Assembly: GCA_022482625.1 (NCBI GenBank) | Contig: JAKVOU010000001.1 | Coordinates: 186,001-250,000, forward strand | Length of the DNA stretch: 64,000 nucleotides | DNA from: Spirochaetia bacterium | Lineage (GTDB): Bacteria; Spirochaetota; Spirochaetia; Sphaerochaetales; Sphaerochaetaceae | Direction of reading: 5' to 3' | Part shown: positions 45,165-54,912 of the stretch, piece after piece | How positions within the stretch are numbered: position 1 is the stretch's first letter | Layout: the number at the start of each line of letters is the position of its first letter | The notes under the pieces: model-generated | The model's input: only the letters and a program-made list of their open reading frames with translations | The model's database searches: none | Told to the model about the DNA's origin: nothing | Position numbers and translations under genes: made by a program

Positions 45165-48100
45165 GTCTTTATAATTTGGTATCTACTTCCGATGAAAGTA
45201 CCGTGGTTGCAGAATATGCTCCGACATACTATACACATTCTGATGCATTTCAAAGCGAAGCGTTGCTTGAAAAAGAGTTTATTTCGTTGCTAACTTCACA
45301 AGGCTATGCATATCTTCCAATTCATACAGAAGCAGACTTGATTGCAAATCTCAGAAAGCAATTGGAACTATTGAACCAGTATGAATTTTCCGAGGCAGAA
45401 TGGAAACGATTTTACTTGGAGTGTATTGCTGACCCAAATGAAGGTATAGTAGAGAAGACACGTAAAATCCAGGATGATTACATTCAGATTCTTCATCGTG
45501 ACGATAGTTCTTCCAAGAATATCTATCTGATTGACAAAAAAAACATTCACAACAACAGACTTCAAGTTATCAATCAGTATGAGGAAAATGAAGGCACCCA
45601 TAAAACACGCTATGATGTAACGATTCTCGTCAATGGTTTACCATTGGTCCATTGTGAGTTGAAACGTCGTGGTATACCAATCCGAGAGGCATTCAATCAG
45701 ATTAAAAGATACCAAAGAGACAGTTTCTGGGCTTCCAGTGGCCTTTATGAGTATGTTCAGATTTTTATCATTTCCAATGGAACCTATACCAAATATTATT
45801 CAAATACCACACGTGATAGCCATATCAAGGAAATGGGAGAAAACGCAAGAAAAAAAAGTAAAAAAACAAGCAATAGCTTTGAGTTTACTTCCTTTTGGGC
45901 AGATGCAAAAAATAAAGTTATCGCAGATTTAGTAGATTTTACAAAAACATTCCTTTCCAAGCATACCCTTTTAAGCATTCTTACAAAATACTGCGTGTTT
46001 ACTTCCGAAAACTTGCTGTTGGTCATGCGGCCTTATCAGATAGCTGCAACTGAAAAAATTCTGCTTCGTATCCAGACATCCAATAACTACAAACAGGTTG
46101 GAACAATAAAGGCTGGCGGATATATCTGGCACACGACAGGTAGCGGGAAGACCCTGACCTCATTTAAGACAGCTCAGTTGGCTACTGCACTTCCATTCAT
46201 TGATAAAGTCCTTTTTATTGTTGATCGTAAGGATTTGGACTACCAGACGATGAAGGAATATGACCGATTTCAGAAAGGAGCCGCAAACAGCAATACTTCA
46301 ACAAAGATATTACAACAGCAACTTGAGAATCCTAAGTCTCGGATAATCATTACGACTATCCAGAAACTAAGCGTCTTCATAAAGAAGAACAAAAAGCATT
46401 CAATCTACCATAAGCATGTAGTCTTGATTTTTGACGAATGCCATCGCTCTCAGTTTGGAGATATGCATGCCCTGATTGTCAAATCCTTCAAGAATTATCA
46501 TTTGTTTGGATTTACAGGTACGCCAATATCCGCAGTAAATGCCAGTAGTAGCGGTAATCCGCTTTTAAGGACAACGCCACAGGTTTTCGGAGAACAATTG
46601 CATGCATATACCATCGTTGATGCAATCAACGATGGAAATGTCCTCCCATTTCATATCGACTATATCAATACTATGAAAATGAAGGATAGTCTACCTGATG
46701 CTGAAGTTCAGGCAATCAACACAGAAAAGGCAATGAGCGAACCTACGCGAATCCGTGAGATTGTAACCTATATCCTTGAACATTTTGATCAGAAGACTCG
46801 TCGAAATAGCTATTATTCATTGCGAGGACAACGCATTGCGGGGTTCAATTCCATATTTGCCGTGAGTTCCATCTCAATGGCAATGAAATATTACTTGGAA
46901 TTCAAAAGACAACTTGCTGAAAACACAAAGCACTTGACCATTGCAATTATCTTTAGCTTCAGCCCAAACGAAACCGATCCTGATGATGTACTTCCTGATG
47001 AAGATTTTGATACAGATCGACTTGACCAAACTTCCAGGGAGTTCCTCGATTCTGCGATAGCTGATTACAATGCTACTTTTAGCGTCAATTATGATACATC
47101 GGTAGATAAGTTTGAAAATTACTATAAGGATGTCTCACAACGGGTAAAAAACCGAGAGATCGATTTGCTTATTGTCGTTAACATGTTCTTGACTGGATTT
47201 GATGCAACGACACTAAATACCTTATGGGTTGATAAGAACTTGAGACAGCACGGATTGATCCAAGCTTTTTCAAGGACAAATCGTATTTTGAATTCTGTCA
47301 AAACATATGGGAATATTGTCTGTTTCCGTAATCTGCAAAAGGAAACTGATGAAGCCATCGCTCATTTTGGTGACAAGGATGCCGATAGTATTGTACTTCT
47401 GAAGAAATATGAAGACTATTACTATGGGTATGATGAAAATGATAAGCATAATGCAGGCTATACTGAATTAATAGCTGAACTACAGGAACAATATCCACAG
47501 GGACAGCAGATAATCGGAGAACAGAAACAGAAGGATTTCATTGCTTTGTACGGTGCAATTCTGAGAATGAAGAATATTCTGTCAGTATTCGATACCTTTG
47601 AAGGCAATGAAATACTTAGCGAAAGGGATTTCCAGGATTATCAGAGCACCTATATTGATTTGTATCGTGATATCACCGAAACCAAGACGATTTCTAGGGA
47701 AGATATCAATGATGACATAGTCTTTGAAATTGAATTGATCAAGCAAGTTGAAGTCAATATTGACTATATTTTGATGCTGGTTGCAAAATATCATGATACC
47801 AACTGTAAGGATAAGAATATACTCGTTACCATAGACAAGGCCATTGGTTCAAGTCTTCAATTACGAAGCAAGAAGGAATTGATCAAAGCGTTTATTGACA
47901 AGGTCAATGTAGCTACCAATGTAGATGATGACTGGCATAGATTTGTTTCAGACCAAAAGGAAAAGGAGTTAGCAACAATTATCAGTGATGAGCGCCTAAA
48001 GGATAAAGCTACTAGAAAATTCATTGATAATTCCTTTAGAAGCGGAGAACTTAGGACAACTGGTACAGATATAGATAGGATTATGCCTCCTATTTCTCGA

Positions 48101-48187
48101 TTTGGTAGCAATAATAGAAACACAAAGAAACAGACTGTCATTGAACGATTGACTGCTTTCTTTGAAAAGTTCTTGGGGATTATATAA
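45161..48187 (+). CDS. hsdR: Type I restriction enzyme R subunit
   Basis: 1008 residues with an N-terminal PD-(D/E)xK nuclease (YDVTILVNGLPLVHCELKRRG, about 149-168), a superfamily 2 motor with WHTTGSGKTLTSF (about 323-335), FDECHRSQFG (about 424-433), FTGTP, and a C-terminal helicase motif region (FLTGFDATTLNTLWVDK, AFSRTNRI). It should cut unmethylated DNA after translocation, guided by the HsdM-HsdS fusion. Length is typical of the family and no disruption is visible. Confidence 0.96.
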   Translation: MSLYNLVSTSDESTVVAEYAPTYYTHSDAFQSEALLEKEFISLLTSQGYAYLPIHTEADLIANLRKQLELLNQYEFSEAEWKRFYLECIADPNEGIVEKTRKIQDDYIQILHRDDSSSKNIYLIDKKNIHNNRLQVINQYEENEGTHKTRYDVTILVNGLPLVHCELKRRGIPIREAFNQIKRYQRDSFWASSGLYEYVQIFIISNGTYTKYYSNTTRDSHIKEMGENARKKSKKTSNSFEFTSFWADAKNKVIADLVDFTKTFLSKHTLLSILTKYCVFTSENLLLVMRPYQIAATEKILLRIQTSNNYKQVGTIKAGGYIWHTTGSGKTLTSFKTAQLATALPFIDKVLFIVDRKDLDYQTMKEYDRFQKGAANSNTSTKILQQQLENPKSRIIITTIQKLSVFIKKNKKHSIYHKHVVLIFDECHRSQFGDMHALIVKSFKNYHLFGFTGTPISAVNASSSGNPLLRTTPQVFGEQLHAYTIVDAINDGNVLPFHIDYINTMKMKDSLPDAEVQAINTEKAMSEPTRIREIVTYILEHFDQKTRRNSYYSLRGQRIAGFNSIFAVSSISMAMKYYLEFKRQLAENTKHLTIAIIFSFSPNETDPDDVLPDEDFDTDRLDQTSREFLDSAIADYNATFSVNYDTSVDKFENYYKDVSQRVKNREIDLLIVVNMFLTGFDATTLNTLWVDKNLRQHGLIQAFSRTNRILNSVKTYGNIVCFRNLQKETDEAIAHFGDKDADSIVLLKKYEDYYYGYDENDKHNAGYTELIAELQEQYPQGQQIIGEQKQKDFIALYGAILRMKNILSVFDTFEGNEILSERDFQDYQSTYIDLYRDITETKTISREDINDDIVFEIELIKQVEVNIDYILMLVAKYHDTNCKDKNILVTIDKAIGSSLQLRSKKELIKAFIDKVNVATNVDDDWHRFVSDQKEKELATIISDERLKDKATRKFIDNSFRSGELRTTGTDIDRIMPPISRFGSNNRNTKKQTVIERLTAFFEKFLGII

Positions 48188-48512
48188 AGAAAGAATTGAG
48201 TTGTTAATAACACTACGAAAAGTATGAAAGAAAAGGAATTTATATTTTTAACTCTTCAGTAAAATTTGTGCATGGAAATTGTCCTAAAAGTCTAAGAATC
48301 AAACGAATTTTATTACAGTAAAATAATTGGATGGAATTATGTATATGAAATAAAGATTCGGGAAACTTTAATGAAAAGAATAGACACAAGTTAAAAACTC
48401 TTTCGATATATATTTTAGGCTAATATTTTGTAACGTTCGTTTTCATGCCATAAATTTATTTGCATGATTTTAGTTTTTTGAATTAGTTATATGGTTTAAT
48501 GGAGGCAAAAAA
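48188..48512. other. AT-rich intergenic stretch, nothing recognised
   Basis: No gene or strong structure; a GGAGG ribosome site at 48501-48505 belongs to the gene that follows. Confidence 0.4.
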
Positions 48513-49427
48513 ATTAACAAACAAGAGAGTAAATTTGAATTGCTCCAAAACAAAAATATTTTATCTATTCTTGATGGTGACAAGGATTTTGGTAATCTTG
48601 AACTCAATGGAGTTGAGAGCAATATAAAAATATCTATGCCTTATTTAAGTGGGCCGGTTCTCTGCAATATATCAAAAAAGTTTGGACTTTCGGTTACATA
48701 TGGTGGAAATGGTGGCGCAAAGAGTAGATGGGTGTATCTTGCTGACTTATTTACCTATTGTATACAACATAAGACTGAATCGGATTTGCTCGAATTTCTA
48801 TTTTCTAAGGGACAGTTCGCAGACAGGTTAAGAGGGCAGACATCAGAAAATATTGAATATGCTTATACTCAAATTGTAAAAAAAGTAATTGGACAGATCA
48901 ATGGAGATTTGTATTTTGGTGGTAATGAACTTGTGCAAATAGGTAGGGGGTTTGTAGTTAGAAAAATTGGTACATCCGTTACTATTGATGCCCCTACTGT
49001 AAAGAATATTGATAGAAGTTATATAGCAGATTTGTCTGAACGCGCAATGCAGGACATTTTGGATGAAAATTATGACAGTGCCATTACGAAATCAAGGACA
49101 TTGCTTGAAGAAGTGTTTTGTTATGTTATTGAAAAAAAAGGTGAGTTACCATCTGAAAGCGGAGATATTGGAAAACTTTATACTCAAGTCAAACAACTTT
49201 ATCATATGCATCAGGATAAAGATATGGATAAACGAATTAATAGTTTGCTTTCAGGACTTGAAAAGATTTTATCTGCAATAGCCGAGATGAGAAATAAAGG
49301 AAGTGATTCTCATGGTGTTGGATCAAAACGAATTAAAATAGCTTCTCATCATGCTCGTTTATTTGTAAATTCTGCGATGACAATGGCTGATTTTGTGTTA
49401 TCTGTTGGAGAAAAAAACGATGGATAA
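48513..49427 (+). CDS. Abortive-infection AbiC-like protein, possible ATT start
   Basis: The C-terminal part (LSERAMQDILDENYDSAITKSRTLLEEVFCYV ... AEMRNKGSDSHGVG ... ASHHARLFVNSAMTMADFVL) matches the Abi_C family and contains a HEPN-like R-N-x5-H. The N-terminal 120 residues are not recognised. GGAGG at 48501-48505 is seven bases before an ATT codon (48513) in frame, followed by NKQESKFELLQNKN; the first normal start is a TTG at 48540 without a clear ribosome site. So translation may begin at ATT, or the start codon has mutated. It adjoins the type I R-M system. Confidence 0.75.
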   Translation: MNKQESKFELLQNKNILSILDGDKDFGNLELNGVESNIKISMPYLSGPVLCNISKKFGLSVTYGGNGGAKSRWVYLADLFTYCIQHKTESDLLEFLFSKGQFADRLRGQTSENIEYAYTQIVKKVIGQINGDLYFGGNELVQIGRGFVVRKIGTSVTIDAPTVKNIDRSYIADLSERAMQDILDENYDSAITKSRTLLEEVFCYVIEKKGELPSESGDIGKLYTQVKQLYHMHQDKDMDKRINSLLSGLEKILSAIAEMRNKGSDSHGVGSKRIKIASHHARLFVNSAMTMADFVLSVGEKNDG

Positions 49428-49477
49428 TCAAGAGTTCTCTATGAAACAAAGCAGTATTCAAGGACTATCTATACTAT

Positions 49478-49825
49478 ATGTTTCGTGAGATAAGTTTTTT
49501 ATTGCTAACTGAAGTTTCGCAGTTGATCAGGCACTCGCTTTCAGGTTCTCTCCGAGGGCATCGGGAAGGTGCTTCAGGAAGCTATCCATCAGCCTTGTTC
49601 TGTCCGGCTCAGAAAGACAGAAGGTCTAGTCCACCTTACATCCGCTGTGTCGAGGAGGACCACAGGGCGCGTTTCATCACGCCGTTCGTAGGCAAGCAGG
49701 TCCGGATCTGCGAGGCCTTCGGGATCGACATCCCGGATCGGTGTGCACCTGGTTATACTTCACGCAAGGCCCATGAGAAGAAACGGGGCCGGCCTCCTAA
49801 GAAAACGGTCGATTTGGATTCCTAA
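49478..49825 (+). other. GC-rich remnant, possibly from a mobile element
   Basis: The open frame (115 residues) is more GC-rich than the sequence on both sides. Its second half (VEEDHRARFITPFVGKQVRI... EKKRGRPPKKT) is protein-like and basic, but I cannot name a family, and the first part looks like broken sequence. It may be a transposase or element remnant bordering the AT-rich cargo. Confidence 0.35.
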
Positions 49826-49937
49826 TAGAAAGTGTTGCAAAATTCAAGTTAAATGGGTATTTTTAGGAGATGAAGTACAACTGTAATATCAATATTAGTT
49901 TAAAGAGATATCTTTTTAATCAATAAAAAGGATTGTT

Positions 49938-50507
49938 ATGAATAAAAAAAAATCGATAAAAGATATAATGTTATATTTATTTTTGTTTATTATTATTTTA
50001 ATAATTATTAATACTATATCAGAACCTAAATCTACTACAAATAATTCAGAGGAAGAAATCATTAATTATAATGTTGGAGATATTGTAAAATTTGAAAATA
50101 TGGAAGTTAAATTATTGTCAGCTGAAATTATAGGAGATAAGTTAACTTCTAATAATATATTTGTTGAAGATAAAAACACTGATGGTAAATTTGTAAAAGT
50201 AAGATTTAATGTGAGTAATATTTCAAAAAAAGAAATTGAGTTTAATTATTTTACTGATAGGAATCATCCAAATATATATGATTCAGAAGAAAGAGAGTAT
50301 AAATATATTGATAATATGGAAAATTATTTATCAGAAGCTGATATAGCTACTAATTCTTTATTTGAAAACACAAAAATTCAACCTGGCTTTGATAAAAATT
50401 TTGAAGCAATTTATGAAGTCCCAAATAATTCTAAGGATTTAAAAATACGTATAAATTCACTTAATTATAGCAATAAGACTCAGAAAGATATTTTATTAGG
50501 TTTTTAA
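49938..50507 (+). CDS. Membrane-anchored DUF4352-type protein in an AT-rich island
   Basis: 189 residues: a short basic start, one membrane helix (about 11-27) and an extracellular domain of DUF4352 type (VGDIVKFENMEVKLLSAE ... DGKFVKVRFNVSNISKKEI... NDYLSE-like). Codon use is extremely AT-rich, unlike neighbouring genes, which suggests transfer from a low-GC firmicute-like donor. It pairs with the next membrane protein. Confidence 0.75.
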   Translation: MNKKKSIKDIMLYLFLFIIILIIINTISEPKSTTNNSEEEIINYNVGDIVKFENMEVKLLSAEIIGDKLTSNNIFVEDKNTDGKFVKVRFNVSNISKKEIEFNYFTDRNHPNIYDSEEREYKYIDNMENYLSEADIATNSLFENTKIQPGFDKNFEAIYEVPNNSKDLKIRINSLNYSNKTQKDILLGF

Positions 50508-50529
50508 TCATATTTAAAGAGGAGATAAA

Positions 50530-50916
50530 ATGAAAACTTTAAGAATGGTAATAGGTATTATTTGTTGTTGCCTATTTTTAGTCGTAATGGTGCAGTCATG
50601 TGCTGTTGGAATTGGTAATACATTGGAAGGAAGTGGAGAGACTAGTGGTTCCTCAGGTTTTATTTTTGCTATAGTGTTTTTAATTTCAGGGATTCTTGGA
50701 ATAGCTGGTAAAAAATCTAACGGAGCAATTATAACAGCCGCAGTTTTATTCCTTTTAGCAGGAATTATAGGTACAACAGGTGCTGGAAGTTATTCAGATT
50801 TAGAAATTTGGGGTATTTTAAGTTACATATTTAGTGGTATATTTATTTTATCAGTTATTATTAGTAGAAAAAAAAATGCAGATAATAAAGAAAATAAAGT
50901 AAATATAGAAAAATAG
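50530..50916 (+). CDS. Small four-helix membrane protein in the AT-rich island
   Basis: 128 residues with four probable membrane helices and a Cys just after the first (LVVMVQSCAVG) that could be a lipid site. Glycine-rich helices (FIFAIVFLISGILGIAGKK) are typical of small low-GC Gram-positive membrane proteins. A strong AGAGGAG precedes the ATG. It follows the DUF4352 gene by 22 bases and directly precedes an IS256 end. Confidence 0.65.
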   Translation: MKTLRMVIGIICCCLFLVVMVQSCAVGIGNTLEGSGETSGSSGFIFAIVFLISGILGIAGKKSNGAIITAAVLFLLAGIIGTTGAGSYSDLEIWGILSYIFSGIFILSVIISRKKNADNKENKVNIEK

Positions 50917-51345
50917 AGAGTATGTAATAAACTCTGTAAGTTCTAGACAAAGCAGTCTTCTATGATAAAATTTTTATCAAGGAGACTGTTTTATTATGGC
51001 TAGACGAAAAAGACAGGAAATGAGTGAAGGCAAGAAAAAAGTAATTGAAGGCTTAATTAATGAGTATGACATTAAAAATGTACAAGATATCCAAGATGCA
51101 TTAGCAGACCTTTTAGGAGGAACCATAAAAGGAATGATGGAAGCAGAAATGGATGAGCATTTAGATTAAGAGAAGAATGAAAGGACAAGTCCTTCTAATG
51201 CTAGAAATGGATATAAAAGTAAAAAAGTAAGAAGCCAATATGGTGAATTTGACCTAGATGTTCCACAAGATAGAGATAGTAGCTTTGAACCTAAAGTTGT
51301 ACCAAAAAGAAGTAAAGATATCTCTAAAGAGGTTTTTGCAAAACT
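50917..51345 (+). mobile_element. Left end and transposase fragment of an IS256-family element
   Basis: GAGTATGTAATAAACTCTGTAAG at about 50918 looks like an IS256 terminal repeat. The transposase starts at ATG 50996 (MARRKRQEMSEGKKKVIEG), reaches MDEHLD, hits TAA at 51167, and goes on in frame (RNGYKSKKVRSQYGEFDLDVPQDRDS...SKDIS) until it breaks off at about 51343. It has an internal stop and no catalytic part, so it is inactive. It is very AT-rich, like its cargo. Confidence 0.85.
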
Positions 51346-51355
51346 CACGAATGCC

Positions 51356-51369
51356 TGAATAAATATTCA
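51356..51369. promoter_or_regulatory. Perfect palindrome TGAATAAATATTCA, ARG-box-like
   Basis: This 14-base palindrome equals the core of the ArgR consensus and lies between the two IS fragments. The sequence around it (51355-51395, minus strand) resembles 8306-8340 next to the CRISPR array. It may be a stranded regulatory site. Confidence 0.35.
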
Positions 51370-51477
51370 CGGATGATGCATATCCATGCAGAAGCCAGGC
51401 CTGACAGCTGCAGGGGATGGGTAAGGTGGACTGGATTGTCAAGACACTTTTCTCTCAGAAAATAAGCTTTTGCCTCC

Positions 51478-51735
51478 TTATGCAATCTGTATCTTCACTG
51501 GCCTGTCAGGCCGGTAATAGGCCTTCGGGCTCTTGTAGCCCAGTGATTGGTGCGGTCTCTCATCGTTGTAGTAGGCGATGTACTTCCTCAGTGCCTTCCT
51601 CAGGCCCCGGGGACCTGCATAGGCATTGAGGTAGATCTTCTCCTCATACTTCAGCGTCCTGAAGAACCGTTCCACGAAGATGTTGTCCAGCGCCCTGCGC
51701 CTGCCGTCCATGCTGATCCTGATGCCGTTGTGTGT
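51478..51735 (-). mobile_element. IS3-family transposase fragment (OrfB 3' end)
   Basis: Minus-strand codons read HNGIRISMDGRRRALDNIFV ERFFRTLKYEEKIYL ... YNDERPHQSLGYKSPKAYY, the DDE-domain C-terminus of IS3-type transposases, including the catalytic Glu region. Upstream parts are missing. AGTCTAGCAAACACA occurs at 51770-51784 and again at 52147-52161 on its 5' side. The 51786-52300 stretch between holds no recognisable gene. Confidence 0.85.
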
Positions 51736-52311
51736 TTAATCAAGCCTTTTTCCCCTTTTGGATATTCTTAGTCTAGCAAACACAGCACGGGAGCTGGCTT
51801 GCTTCATCTGGGGCATGATGACCGACAACATCGGCTAGCACAGGCCAGTACGGGGCAAGGACGGAGGAGTATTTGCCATGGACAGGGACAAGGGAAAGGA
51901 GCGGTACATGATCCGGCTATCTTCGACTAGACTATGAGACTGAAACAGACTCTTGCTTTTAGACTGAAAGGGCTTTCGACGAACCATTGACCTGTAGGTA
52001 CCCAATCCACGTATATCAGAATGGCCAAGTGTCGAAAAGACTGTAGCCTTTTCCTTATCCGTGTCCATGGCATCTGCAGAAACGGCTCAGCCGATGAAAA
52101 AGGAGTAAAGATTGTTACAATAGTGCTTGACAAACGGTCACATCATATCAGTCTAGCAAACACAATCTCTACATGCGTAGGGATGTGAATGTCAAGAAGA
52201 TTTTTTCCCAACGTGCCCTATGAAGCGACCGTGTCCTGTTCCCTACATGCAGGGATAACCAGAGAGTAAGGCTCAAATGCTTTTTTGTAGGGAAAAAACT
52301 CTTCGAAAATC

Positions 52312-52563
52312 CGAAACAAAGGGATTGTTGCTGCTTTTGCTTATATGAATGTAGTAGAAGCATGGGGGAGCGGCATCCCTAAGATGTTCAGGGAGGCCAA
52401 AGAATATGGTCTGCGAGAACCGGAATTGATTGATATGGGCAGTGATTTTCGTGTAAATCTTTATCGAAAAACTGTTGCTGTCGATCAGAATGGTGTCATT
52501 GATTCGAAGAATCTGGCACAATCCGGCACATCGCCGAAATGCCGGATCAGGAACAGACAATAG
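52312..52563 (+). pseudogene. Fragment of an AlbA_2/RecG-like regulator (C-terminal part)
   Basis: The frame reads RNKGIVAAFAYMNVVEAWGS GIPKMFREAKEYGL then EPELIDMGSDFRVNLYR, the conserved end of the AAA_4/AlbA_2 putative DNA-binding proteins that hold the motif WGSGI. The N-terminal domain is absent. A further piece, TAKVGELLEVKD at about 52599, matches a winged-helix end in another frame. Confidence 0.7.
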
Positions 52564-52826
52564 TCATGTACGTTAAGGGAAAACGGAACCTGCACGACTG
52601 CAAAGGTAGGAGAGTTGCTGGAAGTCAAAGATAGAAGGACAAGGCAATCTAGAAACAACAGATTTTAAAGAAGCAGGGAAAAGCAAGGAACACAATCTAT
52701 CTTGCTGGTGAACAATTTCCAGCTTGACTAACACGCTATGGGAAAAGGAACTTAAACCAAATTATGGATAAGGTACTAAACCTATGGGAAATATCCAAGA
52801 ACTGACCTGTTTGCGTAACAATAAGG

Positions 52827-53780
52827 CTAGTCCTGCATTGGAAGAAATATCAAAAAATGCAGAGAAAAGGTACTATTATCATCAAGCCTTAGTAGAAGGA
52901 CCTCCCGTCCAATAATCTTGTGGCATAGCTTTCTGAAAGAAGCCGAAAAGATACTACCTTTTCCCCAAATGAAGTTGAACTCATGGAATACATGGTAAAA
53001 AGGAATTTCAATAGGGACAAGCAACCCCTTTTCAATTTCATCCTGTACAACAGATCGATAAAGGAAGCTGATACCTAGGTTGTGTTCTACTATCTGTACA
53101 ATGAGATGCAGGTCGTTGATCGTCGAAACTTGGGTAAAATGTTCAAGTGAATAACCATTTTCCCTAAGATATCTTGCTAGGACTTCCCTTGTCCCTGAAC
53201 CTTGCTCACGGACAAACAGGTGATAGGAAAACAACTCTTCGATAGTATGTATCGCTTTCATTGGGTAATTTGCACCACGGACTGCCACCAGATCTTCCCG
53301 CTTGATGAGCATATGTTCATATTCAGTCTTGGGAAAATACCCCTCTACCAAAGCGAAATCAATTTCTCCGCTGTTCAAACGAGCCAACAAATCCTTTGTA
53401 TCCATGACCGTCAGATCAATCTGAAGATTCGGATTACCTTCCAGGAAGTGGATCAGCTTCTGTGGCAGGTAGTAGCCTCCGACAGAAAGGGTTGCACCGA
53501 AACGCAGACGTTTGGGAGCTTGCTCTGCAAGCTGTGCATTTTCTTTCAAACGAAGTTCATCATGGTGAAAAGAAAGCATCGCATTGTATATCTGATTTCC
53601 GGCCTTTGTAAGCTGTAGCCTTTTGTTGTCGAAGGTAAACAGTTTGACACCATAGTAATCCTCAAGATAATGGATATGTTGTGAAACACAGGGTTGTGTG
53701 AGATTCAGCTTCTCAGAAGCCTTGGTATAATTCATGTACTTGCAGACAGCTATGAATGTCTTGATCCTGAAATCCAGCAT
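52827..53780 (-). CDS. LysR-family transcriptional regulator
   Basis: 317 residues with an N-terminal winged helix (FIAVCKYMNYTKASEKLNLTQPCVSQHIHYLEDYYGVKLF, about 10-49) and a substrate-binding fold with DFALVEGYFPKTEYEH and FVREQGSGTREVLARYL, similar to CysL/YtlI-type members. It diverges from the decayed oxidoreductase gene, and would normally control it. The tail beyond about 300 (STFSLHFLIFLPMQD) looks like a 3' extension. Confidence 0.88.
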   Translation of the reverse strand: MLDFRIKTFIAVCKYMNYTKASEKLNLTQPCVSQHIHYLEDYYGVKLFTFDNKRLQLTKAGNQIYNAMLSFHHDELRLKENAQLAEQAPKRLRFGATLSVGGYYLPQKLIHFLEGNPNLQIDLTVMDTKDLLARLNSGEIDFALVEGYFPKTEYEHMLIKREDLVAVRGANYPMKAIHTIEELFSYHLFVREQGSGTREVLARYLRENGYSLEHFTQVSTINDLHLIVQIVEHNLGISFLYRSVVQDEIEKGLLVPIEIPFYHVFHEFNFIWGKGSIFSASFRKLCHKIIGREVLLLRLDDNSTFSLHFLIFLPMQD

Positions 53781-53958
53781 AATTTCTTCCTAGTTTTATC
53801 ATAAAAAATATTTATTATATCATAATTATAAATAACTTTATCTTATTATGTCAACAAGTTATACTACTGCTGATGGAAAAAAGAGTTTATCGAACAGTTT
53901 TTTCTGAAGCTGTTCGGTTATTACGACATCACGGTCCACGTGATAAGGAGATAGACAT

Positions 53959-54881
53959 ATGCGATATGATTTGATTGTTATTGGCGCCGGTCCTGCAGGA
54001 ATCAGTGTAGCAGTATATGCAGCCAGCCGAGGTCTTCAGGTTCTTGTCTTGGAAAAGAAAAAAGTCGGCGGTATCATAGGAAACGTATCAACCGTTACCC
54101 ACTATACAGCCATATTACCTGAAGAAACGGGTGCAACTTTTGCAAAGCGCATGGAAGTGCAGGCTCTTTCTTCCGGTGTAGAGATCAGATATGAAGAAGT
54201 TACAGAAGTAACGCTTGAGGGAAAGCCAAAACAATTACCACAAACCAACAGGTCTATGAAACTTCCGCAGTCATCCTTGCAAATGGATCAACGCCAAAGA
54301 AACTTGATATTCCCGGAGAATCTGAGCTTGCAGGTAAAGGCATCGGTTTGAATGCTGCAAGGGATGGCAAGAACTATGAAGGTAAGGATATCTATGTTGT
54401 AGGTGGTGCTGACGGAGCCATCAAAGAGGCTATCTACCTCTCTGCATTTGCTAAAAAGCTCACAGTCATTCATTTTGAAAGTAGACTGGGAGCTATTCCC
54501 CAGTTCATGACAAACTTTCCAAACTTGACAATGTAGAAGTATTGCTTGAAAAGCGCCTGACGGCAGTCTATGGTACAGACCATGTAGAACGGCTTGAACT
54601 TACAGATGAAAAGACAGGTACAAAGGCAACTTGTCGACGACGACGGTTGCGGCATCTTTGTCTATGCGGGAACAGTTCCGAATACCCAGCTATATACCCA
54701 ACTTGACCTTGCAGGAGGCTATATCTCAGTCAATGCCAAGATGGAAACAAAAATTCCAGGCGTCTATGCAGCAGGGGATATCAGAGTCAAACAGGTTCGC
54801 CAGGTCGCAACGGCCGTCTCTGACGGCGCGGTTGCAGCAATCAACGCTGCGGTATATATAAAAGGGCTGGCTGCCTTGTAG
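53959..54881 (+). pseudogene. Thioredoxin-reductase-like flavoprotein, three frameshifts
   Basis: FAD-binding start YDLIVIGAGPAGISVAVYA, then IPGESELAGKGIG, NAD(P) site DIYVVGGADGAIKEAIYL, and C-terminal TVPNTQLYTQLDLAG ... PGVYAAGDIRVKQVRQVATA. The reading frame changes near 54230, 54505 and 54628. The place of the redox CxxC (SYCATCDG in thioredoxin reductases) reads LNAARDG, so even a repaired protein would lack it. AAGGAG precedes the ATG at 53959. It faces the LysR gene. Confidence 0.82.
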
Positions 54882-54912
54882 TCCTGGATACACGAAGCAT
54901 AAGGAGAAACAG

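Noticed and set aside
51986-51997. ATTGACCTGTAG, identical to 12 bases of the CRISPR repeat
   Set aside because: Twelve bases are expected by chance at a modest rate, and no repeat unit or array surrounds it.
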